A stretch of 64,000 nucleotides of DNA from Nematostella vectensis (GCF_932526225.1 NC_064034.1:9861387-9925386); one strand, 5' to 3'; shown: positions 62,301 through 63,618, counted from the first letter of the stretch. Made by a program: numbers and translations. The notes: generated by a model from the letters alone, not told the origin.

Positions 62301-63618
62301 TTCTGTAACAAGCAAACGTTAGAAGATATATAAGATGTATAACAAGCACAAGCAAACGTTAGAAGATGAAGGTTAACAAGCAAAAGCAAACGTTAGATGA
62401 TGAAGTAAAAAAAGCAAAAGCAAACGTTAGAAGATGAAGTATAACAAGCACAAGTAAACGTTAGAAGATGAAGGTTAACAAGCACAAGTAAACGTTAGGA
62501 GATGAAGTATAACAAGCAAAATCAAACGTTAGATGATGAAGTATAACAAGCACAAGCAAGCGTTAGAAGATGAAGTATAACAAGCAAAAGCAAACGTTAG
62601 AAGATGAAGTATCAAAGTGCTTGACTAAACCTTTCCAAGTCGAGGTTTTTACTACTTTTTAAGGAAAGTAGAAGAGACGGGAAAAAAGCGGAAAAATTTA
62701 TATCTTACACCGAGTGGAAATCACACAAATTGAGAAGACGGCCTGATGATCCATCAGTCCACATTGAACAACTCTATCATGTTTACAGAGCCGTAGCAGC
62801 CCACTTAAGATTTGGGGGGGGGGTTACAATAAAGAAACATTAAGAAAATATTGGGGGCACAGCCACGCCCCAACAGGTCATTTCCTTATCATTTTTGACA
62901 ATATTAGGTGAGTCACATACCCCAAGCGCTCCACCTCCTGCTACGGCCCTGGTTTAAGCTAATTGCAAGTACAGACTGTTACAAAGGTGTCTTTTACCTA
63001 GGTCCTCCGAGGTCAACCAGGAGCCACTGGAGGCGATTATTGATCTTGGCAGACCAGCCTCCCATTCTAGCCCCGGCACGTGCAAGATTAAGGCGCGCAA
63101 GCCAAGGGCCGTGGTTCGCGTCCCATTTGGAGGACGCGGTGACCGCCTTGCTATTAATGCGTCCAGTGCTCATTCCTAAAGCCTTGTTGCAACGAGGACC
63201 TGGGAAAAACAAACAAAATATGTCACTAACAAACTACGTGTCCAAACCTGCTTGGATCTATGCTCAAACGGTTGATGAGGTACAAAACAGGAAAAGCAAT
63301 AGATGGCAAACAAGCAATGGTGCCCCCCCCCCCCCCCCCAAAAAAAAAAAAAAAAAAAAAAACATTTAAACAAACAAAACACCGGATTCAAATCAGGTGA
63401 CTTTGAGCGAACAAAGTATTTTAGGTAAGACCTGAAAAATTTTGAGTGAGTAGTGACATAAACATTAATTCCTTACCCACAACGCATCCGTACAACTCCA
63501 CACGCATAGAGATCCAGCTACGCCATTTCAGCGGGTGCACGCGCAAGTAGCGGGCAGTGATTGGTCGAACAAACGCGTGCTTCACCACGATGTAGCGATC
63601 GTAGTTACCGCGGAAGAC
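2203..63618 (-). CDS. Giant multi-discoidin (FA58C) / VWD / EGF / VWA extracellular protein, 5'-partial
   Basis: Hand-spliced gene of 106 exons running from 63618 down to the TAG at 2205-2203. The joined reading frame is 21,366 nt, a multiple of three with no internal stop, and all junctions are GT-AG with matching phases. Domain order N to C is 16 FA58C, a VWDE-like core (Ig/IPT-like, VWD, EGF-like, Cys-rich), 24 FA58C, a Pro-rich linker, VWA and a 36-residue last-exon tail. I see no membrane segment, so a secreted or matrix-bound protein is likely (inference). FA58C domains are known to bind glycans, phospholipids or matrix proteins. The signal peptide and start codon are outside the window. 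Two separate genes are unlikely because phases stay continuous across both block boundaries. I recognise the domains but not a named gene. Confidence 0.85.
2314..2901 (-). other. Intron before the last exon
   Basis: A 588-nt AT-rich intron in which I see no repeat or coding signal. Confidence 0.6.
2902..4209 (-). CDS. VWA domain (three exons)
   Basis: Exons 4209-4020, 3556-3285 and 3011-2902. The first has [19 protein letters not shown] and [13 protein letters not shown]. The second has [18 protein letters not shown] and [17 protein letters not shown] to IFVVRLGKY, and the third [18 protein letters not shown]. The DGSSS of the metal-binding (MIDAS) site is present, but the expected Thr of the second motif is missing (GERLDLG). 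The usual TDG is TSG. Metal-dependent ligand binding may therefore be weakened (inference). Confidence 0.85.
3517..3706 (-). repeat. Tandem duplication of a VWA acceptor and exon start
   Basis: Two copies of about 90-95 bp (3517-3607 and 3608-3706). The left copy is the real 5' end of the VWA exon with its CTTCAG acceptor. The right copy, inside the intron, repeats the acceptor and the codons for [13 protein letters not shown]. Confidence 0.85.
4422..4475 (-). CDS. Proline-rich linker exon
   Basis: A 54-nt exon, phase 1-1, encoding [18 protein letters not shown]. It spaces the last discoidin domain from the VWA domain. It is too short to find by itself, but the splice consensus on both sides and the matching phases support it. 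Confidence 0.78.
4897..5917 (-). CDS. FA58C-40 (type P4, super-unit 6), last discoidin domain
   Basis: Exons 5917-5595 and 5038-4897. Motifs are [49 protein letters not shown] and [13 protein letters not shown], closing GLRGRRI. The last base joins by G|TT to the Pro-rich linker exon, so the discoidin block and VWA domain belong to one transcript. Confidence 0.87.
6147..6987 (-). CDS. FA58C-39 (type P3, super-unit 6)
   Basis: Exons 6987-6659 and 6288-6147. It begins [18 protein letters not shown], then [32 protein letters not shown] and [16 protein letters not shown], closing EFYAVRAG. It has the RRP lead-in and 329-nt first exon typical of P3. Confidence 0.87.
7386..8231 (-). CDS. FA58C-38 (type P2, super-unit 6)
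   Basis: Exons 8231-7909 and 7524-7386 (139 nt). Motifs are [52 protein letters not shown] and [13 protein letters not shown], closing EVYGQRY. Confidence 0.87.
7683..7900 (-). repeat. Degenerate repeats in the FA58C-38 intron
   Basis: Three diverged copies of a motif around TTAACACTTAACTAGTTAAG and TGGAAATTCCAA lie close to the donor of the 8231-7909 exon. Confidence 0.6.
8396..10153 (-). CDS. FA58C-37 (type P1, super-unit 6; three exons)
   Basis: Exons 10153-9942, 9222-9079 and 8537-8396. The lead-in is [18 protein letters not shown] and the first exon ends [11 protein letters not shown]. The second is [17 protein letters not shown] and the third, [12 protein letters not shown], closes ELYGRAAG. 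The intron after QYLQ carries about ten copies of the same 64-bp unit found in FA58C-33. Confidence 0.87.
8785..9035. repeat. Three fold-back (hairpin) elements
   Basis: Three related copies of about 80-90 bp. Each reads ACCTCT...AAGCGG-T-CACCT...GGCCATG...GGTGGCCGCTTAAT...AGAGGT, so each can fold on itself. Probably a small mobile fold-back family. Confidence 0.55.
9305..9941 (-). repeat. 64-bp minisatellite made from an exon-donor junction, array 1
   Basis: About ten 64-bp units follow the donor of the FA58C-37 exon ending at 9942. On the minus strand each unit holds 38 nt of exon end (GGTCCGCTCGAC to ACTTACAG) plus 26 nt beginning with the donor GTAGGGGTAATG and ending ACACAG. Read-through from the real exon meets TGA in the first unit, so only the first donor keeps the frame. 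Confidence 0.92.
10462..11291 (-). CDS. FA58C-36 (type P4, super-unit 5)
   Basis: Exons 11291-10969 and 10603-10462. Motifs are [49 protein letters not shown] and [13 protein letters not shown], closing ELLGRRPG. The usual S-x-DG turn is replaced by GNSPRRMRF. Confidence 0.87.
11530..12321 (-). CDS. FA58C-35 (type P3, super-unit 5)
   Basis: Exons 12321-11993 and 11671-11530. It begins [19 protein letters not shown], then [32 protein letters not shown] and [16 protein letters not shown], closing EFFAVNAG. Its first 50 or so residues match FA58C-27 exactly although the two lie eight domains apart. Confidence 0.87.
12746..13347 (-). CDS. FA58C-34 (type P2, super-unit 5)
   Basis: Exons 13347-13025 and 12884-12746 (139 nt). 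Motifs are [52 protein letters not shown] and [16 protein letters not shown], closing ELYGQRSG. Confidence 0.87.
13418..13673. mobile_element. MITE-like fold-back element 1
   Basis: Terminal inverted repeats of about 30 bp (13418-13450 and 13641-13673). The left arm reads TTAAAGCCGCATTGTCACCA and the right arm is its near reverse complement. The element is about 256 bp with no ORF. Confidence 0.7.
13668..13930. mobile_element. MITE-like fold-back element 2
   Basis: Terminal inverted repeats of about 23 bp (13668-13690 and 13908-13930), left arm TTTAAAGGGG-CTGTGTCATGGTA. About 263 bp, non-coding, directly abutting element 1. Confidence 0.72.
14283..17213 (-). CDS. FA58C-33 (type P1, super-unit 5; three exons)
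   Basis: Exons 17213-17011, 14758-14615 and 14424-14283. A Pro/Arg lead-in ([20 protein letters not shown]) runs to [11 protein letters not shown]. The second exon has [17 protein letters not shown], and the third, [16 protein letters not shown], closes ELYGRSA. The 2.25-kb intron after QYLQ holds about 31 copies of a 64-bp unit made from this exon end. The first exon is nearly the same as in FA58C-37. Confidence 0.86.
15026..17010 (-). repeat. 64-bp minisatellite made from an exon-donor junction, array 2
   Basis: About 31 units of the same 64-bp repeat as at 9305-9941, here adjoining the donor of the FA58C-33 exon ending at 17011. Some units carry a 1-nt deletion (CCGTAAG for CCTGTAAG) or a 3-nt insertion (ATTGTTGG), and blocks of units recur in the same order, which implies block duplications. 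Confidence 0.92.
17380..17575. repeat. Degenerate GCGTGACA-rich repeats
   Basis: Loose repeats of GCGTGACA and AAGATTCAA units in the intron after FA58C-32. No coding signal. Confidence 0.5.
17592..18278 (-). CDS. FA58C-32 (type P4, super-unit 4)
   Basis: Exons 18278-17956 and 17736-17592. Motifs are [49 protein letters not shown] and [12 protein letters not shown], closing ELYGRRPS. The second exon is 145 nt, one codon longer than most. Confidence 0.87.
18618..19423 (-). CDS. FA58C-31 (type P3, super-unit 4)
   Basis: Exons 19423-19095 and 18759-18618. Motifs are [51 protein letters not shown] and [16 protein letters not shown], closing LELYVVRA. It has lost even the lone Cys seen in the other RRPRP-type domains. 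Confidence 0.87.
18840..19078. repeat. CCAAT-containing tandem repeat
   Basis: About seven copies of a roughly 32-bp unit with AGCCAATCATAATGCGC and TATCGCATC, in the intron after the FA58C-31 first exon. Each unit carries a CCAAT motif. Confidence 0.75.
19567..20300 (-). CDS. FA58C-30 (type P2, super-unit 4)
   Basis: Exons 20300-19978 and 19708-19567. Motifs are [51 protein letters not shown] and [13 protein letters not shown], closing ELYGRRYG. Standard two-exon layout. Confidence 0.87.
19790..19960. repeat. ATC/TCA trinucleotide-rich microsatellite
   Basis: Imperfect runs of ATCATC and CATCAT, ending just before the donor of the FA58C-30 first exon. Confidence 0.75.
20420..20815. repeat. 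38-39 bp minisatellite (AAATACCAAGTG unit)
   Basis: About ten tandem copies of a unit with AAATACCAAGTG, GAAAGTAACTTTG and TCATCCTTGC. The right end runs into an interspersed repeat whose edge is the same AAATACCAAGTG sequence, so the array probably grew from that element's end. Confidence 0.85.
20816..20940. repeat. Interspersed repeat family, copy 1
   Basis: Related to 40200-40370 and 52860-53060. All begin near ATACCAAGTG, pass TTTTCGATTG-type AT-rich sequence and end near TGGCTGACAAAGGCT. Non-coding and diverged. Confidence 0.5.
21045..22280 (-). CDS. FA58C-29 (type P1, super-unit 4; three exons)
   Basis: Exons 22280-22093, 21939-21793 and 21186-21045. The first begins [16 protein letters not shown] and ends [11 protein letters not shown]. 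The second is [17 protein letters not shown] to SKTGRKQ, and the third, [12 protein letters not shown], closes EFYGRNAG. Its first donor region matches one unit of the 64-bp arrays in FA58C-33 and 37 but is present only once here, so it shows the unamplified state. Confidence 0.86.
21290..21510. repeat. About 37-bp tandem repeat (AAGTAAGAAAAG unit)
   Basis: Four to five imperfect copies with AAGTAAGAAAAGAAC, TTTTTAGTAAGGCC and AAA-GGGGC segments. Confidence 0.7.
22685..23149 (-). CDS. FA58C-28 (type P4, super-unit 3; single exon)
   Basis: One 465-nt exon holds the whole domain: [46 protein letters not shown], then without a break [16 protein letters not shown] to IELKGRRLR. Every other complete domain has an intron before the F-x-x-N motif or in a nearby position. 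Precise loss of that intron is the likely explanation. Entry and exit stay phase 1. Confidence 0.9.
23227..24099 (-). CDS. FA58C-27 (type P3, super-unit 3)
   Basis: Exons 24099-23771 and 23368-23227. It begins [19 protein letters not shown] and has [32 protein letters not shown] and [16 protein letters not shown], closing EFYAVRAR. From its start to GAWSAKRN it is residue-for-residue the same as FA58C-35. The lone Cys sits next to the Gly rather than at the canonical position. Confidence 0.87.
23517..23728. repeat. 55-bp tandem repeat, four copies
   Basis: Four nearly identical units beginning CTATGCTGCCCTTCATTCTA. Ends about 40 nt before the donor of the FA58C-27 first exon but does not include it. 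Confidence 0.9.
24450..25425 (-). CDS. FA58C-26 (type P2, super-unit 3)
   Basis: Exons 25425-25100 and 24594-24450. Motifs are [51 protein letters not shown] and [13 protein letters not shown], closing ELYGKRTG. Degenerate copies of the donor region follow in the intron (24905-25075). Confidence 0.86.
24905..25099 (-). repeat. Degenerate duplications of the FA58C-26 donor region
   Basis: The exon end and donor (GACTTTG|GTAAGAG, then TTTGTTTGGTTTATCAAGGG on the minus strand) recur downstream as GACTTTG|GTAAGAAATG (cryptic GT at 24950-24949) and as more decayed copies near 25040 and 24908. Confidence 0.7.
25845..26737 (-). CDS. FA58C-25 (type P1, super-unit 3; three exons)
   Basis: Exons 26737-26550, 26285-26142 and 25986-25845. 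The first begins [16 protein letters not shown] and ends NNRYQFLQ at CAG|GT. The second has [17 protein letters not shown] and DASQWV. The third, [12 protein letters not shown], closes ELYGRNAG. It has the split layout typical of P1 domains in super-units 3 to 6. Confidence 0.86.
27136..28271 (-). CDS. FA58C-24 (type P4, super-unit 2; three exons)
   Basis: Exons 28271-28156, 27940-27734 and 27277-27136. The first runs [16 protein letters not shown] to NARLYAV and the second [15 protein letters not shown] to GRTK with [14 protein letters not shown]. The third is [12 protein letters not shown] closing GFYGRRTG. An extra phase-0 intron after RLYAV is unique to this copy and is probably a gained intron or a relic. 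Confidence 0.84.
28550..29302 (-). CDS. FA58C-23 (type P3, super-unit 2)
   Basis: Exons 29302-28989 (314 nt, short) and 28691-28550. Motifs are [49 protein letters not shown] and [16 protein letters not shown], closing ELYGQPI. GAWSA is replaced by GCWVP. The second exon joins the next domain by T|CT. Confidence 0.85.
28790..28870. repeat. Short GACAGACGGA-rich microsatellite
   Basis: Runs of GACAGACAGACG and GGATGGATGGACGG in the intron before the last exon of FA58C-23. Confidence 0.7.
29458..30455 (-). CDS. FA58C-22 (type P2, super-unit 2)
   Basis: Exons 30455-30130 and 29599-29458. Motifs are [50 protein letters not shown] and [12 protein letters not shown], closing ELYGIRLG. An inserted residue gives a vicinal Cys-Cys in the loop after TQGR, which I see in no other domain of the protein. 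Confidence 0.86.
30729..31526 (-). CDS. FA58C-21 (type P1, super-unit 2)
   Basis: Exons 31526-31195 and 30870-30729. Motifs are [49 protein letters not shown] and [16 protein letters not shown], closing ELYGFPA. It has a very basic lead-in (RRRM, RRRR). Not split after QWIQ. Confidence 0.86.
31788..33025 (-). CDS. FA58C-20 (type P4, super-unit 1)
   Basis: Exons 33025-32703 and 31929-31788. Motifs are [48 protein letters not shown] and [13 protein letters not shown], closing ELYGKRVG. The donor at 32702 (GGGTGAAG|GTATGTT) is the seed of the adjoining 25-bp array. Confidence 0.86.
32268..32702 (-). repeat. 25-bp minisatellite made from an exon-donor junction
   Basis: About 17 copies of a 25-bp unit, on the minus strand GGGTGAAG|GTATGTTACCTAGATAA. 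The first eight bases are the real end of the FA58C-20 exon and the GT is its donor, so each unit repeats the splice junction. Confidence 0.9.
33124..34179 (-). CDS. FA58C-19 (type P3, super-unit 1)
   Basis: Exons 34179-33851 and 33265-33124. Motifs are [48 protein letters not shown] and [16 protein letters not shown], closing ELYGYPAG. The TQGR motif is altered to TQGC, and a Cys replaces Ala or Gly in GCWAA. There is no canonical terminal Cys pair. Confidence 0.85.
34269..34515. repeat. Two-copy repeat of about 123 bp
   Basis: Two copies starting near CCCCTATCGAC and each containing TTCCGTTTTCCTCGACTGG and two TCTTCCCTTATGGCCT blocks. Pyrimidine-rich, intronic. Confidence 0.8.
34530..35420 (-). 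CDS. FA58C-18 (type P2, super-unit 1)
   Basis: Exons 35420-35098 and 34671-34530. Motifs are [51 protein letters not shown] and [12 protein letters not shown], closing ELYGQRTG. The frame stays open past the donor into a 27-bp in-frame repeat in the intron. Confidence 0.87.
34855..35065 (-). repeat. 27-bp tandem repeat, open in frame with FA58C-18
   Basis: About eight copies of a 27-bp unit. On the minus strand it encodes YSYMTSESQ or CTYMTSESQ in the same frame as the upstream exon (ending 35098), with no stop until after the array. Confidence 0.85.
35614..36214 (-). CDS. FA58C-17 (type P1, super-unit 1)
   Basis: Exons 36214-35898 and 35755-35614. Motifs are [50 protein letters not shown] and [12 protein letters not shown], closing IELYGHRMG. 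It lacks the N-terminal Cys and the closing Cys, as do all domains from here to FA58C-40. Unlike most P1 domains it is not split after QWLQ. Confidence 0.86.
36559..37326 (-). CDS. IPT-like segment and Cys-rich C-terminal end of the core (two exons)
   Basis: Exons 37326-37081 and 36667-36559. The first has [30 protein letters not shown] and [11 protein letters not shown], which resembles an Ig/IPT fold ending in a YDS-x-C motif. The second has [18 protein letters not shown] and [12 protein letters not shown], a short Cys-rich motif of the I-x-G-x-CY type seen after such segments in related extracellular proteins. Its last base joins codon G|TT into FA58C-17, fusing the core to the C-terminal block. 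Confidence 0.72.
37568..37927 (-). CDS. EGF-like module exon
   Basis: A 360-nt, phase 0-0 exon. After a basic, Ser-rich lead-in it contains one EGF-like module, [18 protein letters not shown] followed by GGWAGSDC, with six Cys in the expected spacing. The C-terminal part has further Cys ([20 protein letters not shown]). It is the only EGF-like module I place with confidence in the protein. Confidence 0.82.
37990..38175. repeat. GAT/GATGAT microsatellite
   Basis: Imperfect GATGAT and GATAAT runs inside the intron after the Pro/Lys-rich exon. Confidence 0.85.
38195..38618 (-). CDS. Post-VWD Cys region with Pro/Lys-rich linker
   Basis: A 424-nt exon beginning [13 protein letters not shown], as expected just after a VWD domain in VWDE-type proteins. 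A Cys pair (ACLCSK) is followed by a Pro/Lys/Gly-rich linker ([17 protein letters not shown]), then a Cys-containing helical-looking stretch ([14 protein letters not shown]...IKECMLDIK). It joins the VWD domain through the split codon AA|G. Confidence 0.78.
38760..38970. repeat. Interspersed repeat shared with 52610-52830
   Basis: Shares GCCATTTTATGCTC, ATCCATTTCCATCGGCTAAT and GAGATATTTTCAATC-like blocks with 52610-52830 in the same order. Non-coding. Confidence 0.7.
39058..40613 (-). CDS. von Willebrand factor type D domain (four exons)
   Basis: Exons 40613-40540, 40440-40374, 39852-39649 and 39233-39058. In order they show [50 protein letters not shown] and [15 protein letters not shown]. 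These are the hallmark GDPH-x-x-TFDG, CGV-x-R...D-x-C and GLCG-x-x-NG motifs of a VWD domain, all intact. VWD domains act in disulfide-linked assembly of mucins, VWF and similar secreted proteins. Whether this one multimerises is inference. Junctions are phase 2, 0 and 0 inside the domain. Confidence 0.85.
39853..40110 (-). repeat. Tandem copies of the VWD exon 3 acceptor and exon start
   Basis: Three to four imperfect units of about 74 bp. Each repeats, on the minus strand, an AG acceptor followed by GTTCATACTCGTGTCTGGCC, matching the start of the real exon at 39852 (GTTCAAACTCGTATCTGGCC). Confidence 0.8.
40200..40370. repeat. Interspersed repeat family, copy 2
   Basis: Shares AATACCAAGTG, a GCATTCATTT-like block, TATTTTCGATTG and AACAAAGGTATGGCTG with the copies at 20816 and 52860. 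Confidence 0.55.
40655..41300. repeat. Long CCATCA/TTATTATAA microsatellite
   Basis: About 600 bp of CCATCACCATTATTATAA-type repeats in the intron before the first VWD exon. Long ORFs through it are low-complexity artefacts. Confidence 0.92.
41358..42504 (-). CDS. VWDE-like core, pre-VWD segment (two exons)
   Basis: Exons 42504-42418 ([11 protein letters not shown]...VFFGIK) and 41678-41358 ([14 protein letters not shown]...YRLPSVE). The FFGIKV-SP junction and following residues match the region between the Ig-like segment and the VWD domain of VWDE-type proteins. The second exon has paired Cys ([15 protein letters not shown]). Phases are 0 at both ends. Confidence 0.72.
41695..42140. repeat. 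21-23 bp tandem repeat
   Basis: About 18 copies of GAGACTCTATAGGTGAATATA and the longer form with ACTTTATAGGTGAGT. It starts within about 20 nt of the acceptor for the 41678 exon. Confidence 0.9.
42862..43091 (-). CDS. VWDE-like core, Ig-like segment exon 1
   Basis: A 230-nt exon encoding a basic stretch ([18 protein letters not shown]) that runs to [10 protein letters not shown]. One Cys precedes the W, and with YC in the next exon it gives the C...YC pattern of the Ig-like region before the VWD domain in VWDE-type proteins. The donor chosen is ACG|GTGCGT, because the next exon then continues [13 protein letters not shown] in frame. Confidence 0.75.
43552..45235 (-). CDS. FA58C-16 (three exons), last domain before the VWDE-like core
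   Basis: Exons 45235-45100, 44577-44382 and 43693-43552. It opens [14 protein letters not shown] phase-2 intron splits QPKKG from [12 protein letters not shown], followed by [14 protein letters not shown] and IFQANRNTY, closing EVYGCYS. A second Cys lies in GAWCAR. The last codon (A|AT) joins directly to the Ig/IPT-like exon at 43091, which ties the N-terminal block to the core in one transcript. Confidence 0.84.
43738..43915. repeat. 62-bp tandem repeat, three copies
   Basis: Three copies with TCTATATCTATAATATCTTT and ACTCAAAAATCCAAAG, intronic in FA58C-16. Confidence 0.85.
45447..46247 (-). CDS. FA58C-15
   Basis: Exons 46247-45928 and 45588-45447. It begins [17 protein letters not shown] and continues with [32 protein letters not shown] and LLTGNSDRN, closing ELYGCYP. 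Both terminal Cys are present. Confidence 0.86.
46386..47601 (-). CDS. FA58C-14 (three exons)
   Basis: Exons 47601-47420, 46892-46749 and 46527-46386. The first begins [17 protein letters not shown] and ends AHNEWLQ at CAG|GT. The second begins [17 protein letters not shown], and the third closes RFTGNRDRN...EFFGCTLG. The start of the second exon and its acceptor are duplicated in the intron just upstream (46954-47047). Confidence 0.84.
46859..47047 (-). repeat. Duplicated acceptor and exon start of FA58C-14
   Basis: Two copies of about 95 bp. The left one includes the real 5' end of the exon at 46892 and its acceptor. The right one, in the intron, repeats both with a few changes. Confidence 0.85.
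48121..49310 (-). CDS. FA58C-13 (three exons)
   Basis: Exons 49310-49157, 48590-48431 and 48259-48121. It begins [17 protein letters not shown]. The first exon ends [10 protein letters not shown]-codon-AC and the split codon joins to [10 protein letters not shown]. The rest has [14 protein letters not shown] and IFQGNYDRY, closing ELYGCSAG. The donor at 49156 is the seed of a 43-bp tandem array in the intron. The second exon is 139 nt rather than 142. Confidence 0.83.
48955..49156 (-). repeat. 43-bp minisatellite made from an exon-donor junction
   Basis: Five units of 43 bp. On the minus strand each is ACCCAGTAACAC|GTAAGA plus 25 nt. ACCCAGTAACAC is the end of the FA58C-13 first exon and GTAAGA its donor. 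Confidence 0.9.
49311..49520. repeat. About 55- and 110-bp repeats upstream of FA58C-13
   Basis: Repeats of GGCGCTATAGCAACAAAATA and TTAGCAAACTAGC-ATGTC. The CTATAGCAAC element is also the real acceptor (TTGCTATAG) of the exon starting 49310. Confidence 0.75.
49796..50502 (-). CDS. FA58C-12
   Basis: Exons 50502-50171 and 49937-49796. It begins [17 protein letters not shown] and continues with [33 protein letters not shown] and TFNGNYDMG, closing [10 protein letters not shown]-x-Q type with both terminal Cys. Confidence 0.86.
50652..51296 (-). CDS. FA58C-11 (short variant)
   Basis: Exons 51296-50995 (302 nt, shorter than the usual 323) and 50793-50652. It begins [14 protein letters not shown] and loses residues in the loop before [18 protein letters not shown]. 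It also loses the S-x-DG turn ([12 protein letters not shown]). It closes LFRANTDRN...[12 protein letters not shown] type. Confidence 0.85.
51624..52506 (-). CDS. FA58C-10
   Basis: Exons 52506-52184 and 51765-51624. Motifs are [46 protein letters not shown] and MFQANRDRN, closing EFYGCPN. Standard two-exon layout with the terminal Cys pair kept. Confidence 0.87.
52610..53060. repeat. Two adjoining interspersed repeats
   Basis: 52610-52830 matches 38760-38970, and 52860-53060 is copy 3 of the ATACCAAGTG family. Nothing coding is seen between FA58C-10 and the last exon of FA58C-9 (52507-53256). Confidence 0.65.
53257..54298 (-). CDS. FA58C-9 (three exons)
   Basis: Exons 54298-54120, 53875-53732 and 53398-53257. 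It begins [13 protein letters not shown] and the first intron falls after RNDRNQFLQ. The second exon has [24 protein letters not shown], and the domain closes IFRGNFERF...ELYGCAIG. The first exon carries an extra Cys (SFYCGPW and GAWCAKR), so additional or free thiols are possible. Confidence 0.83.
54387..55446 (-). CDS. FA58C-8 (three exons)
   Basis: Exons 55446-55280, 55045-54902 and 54528-54387. The first opens [17 protein letters not shown] and ends NHNQFLQ at a CAG|GT junction. The second starts [17 protein letters not shown]. The usual TQGR is TQGH here, and NQWV is NWWV. It closes TFQANRDRG...EFYGCAGG. The split after QFLQ is the same intron position used by P1 domains in the C-terminal block. 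Confidence 0.84.
55591..56362 (-). CDS. FA58C-7
   Basis: Exons 56362-56040 and 55732-55591. Motifs are [53 protein letters not shown] and [12 protein letters not shown], closing EVYGCVP. EDGR-type domain with both terminal Cys. Confidence 0.87.
56405..56790. repeat. CAT/ATC-rich microsatellite region
   Basis: Imperfect ATCATC, CAACATC and ATAACCATC runs upstream of FA58C-7. Low complexity. Confidence 0.7.
56850..57683 (-). CDS. FA58C-6
   Basis: Exons 57683-57358 and 56991-56850. Motifs are [44 protein letters not shown] and [13 protein letters not shown], closing EFYGCQI. It belongs to the LG-x-Q-x-GRLRN type that alternates with the EDGR type. The domain ends with an A|AT split codon into FA58C-7. 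Confidence 0.87.
58062..58897 (-). CDS. FA58C-5
   Basis: Exons 58897-58575 (323 nt) and 58203-58062 (142 nt), the standard layout. Key motifs are [46 protein letters not shown] and VFTGNFERN, closing EFYGCRLG. Both terminal Cys are present. It belongs to the EDGR type that alternates in this block. Confidence 0.87.
59194..60361 (-). CDS. FA58C-4 (three exons)
   Basis: Exons 60361-60226, 60106-59935 and 59335-59194. The domain starts [13 protein letters not shown] and a phase-2 intron splits it before [13 protein letters not shown]. It continues with [15 protein letters not shown] and closes NFRANDDRY...EFYGCKAG. The terminal Cys are present. Confidence 0.83.
60446..61144 (-). CDS. FA58C-3 (two exons, intron moved upstream)
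   Basis: Exons 61144-60930 and 60677-60446. The first begins [13 protein letters not shown] and ends at ETQGRG. The second starts [11 protein letters not shown] and runs without a break through the usual second-exon boundary ([13 protein letters not shown]) to EFFGCPLG. The standard intron before the F-x-x-N motif is therefore missing, and an intron sits just after TQGR instead. The closing Cys pair is kept. The arm before ARVNNNKQW is shortened ([11 protein letters not shown]). Confidence 0.82.
61592..63199 (-). CDS. FA58C-2 (three exons)
   Basis: Exons 63199-62998, 62302-62179 and 61733-61592. The domain opens with PRCNKALG, has [13 protein letters not shown], then THE split codon AG|A joins DLGGP to [11 protein letters not shown]. 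It closes with ELYGCAES. Both terminal Cys are present. The first intron is 695 nt, carries a tandem array against its acceptor, and interrupts the domain at a phase-2 site rarely used elsewhere in the gene. Confidence 0.85.
62305..62610 (-). repeat. 34-bp minisatellite against the FA58C-2 acceptor
   Basis: About nine copies. On the minus strand the unit contains TTCTAACGTTTGCTTGTTA. The last copy runs into the real acceptor (GTTTGCTTGTTACAG), so each unit repeats a branch-point-like CTAAC and pyrimidine tract. Confidence 0.85.
63477..63618 (-). CDS. FA58C-1, C-terminal exon only (partial domain)
   Basis: A 142-nt exon, phase 0 in and phase 1 out, that starts [12 protein letters not shown] and ends [13 protein letters not shown]. 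This is the standard second exon of an FA58C domain and keeps the closing Cys. The first part of the domain must lie to the right of the window, since nothing in 63619-64000 encodes it. Confidence 0.85.
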
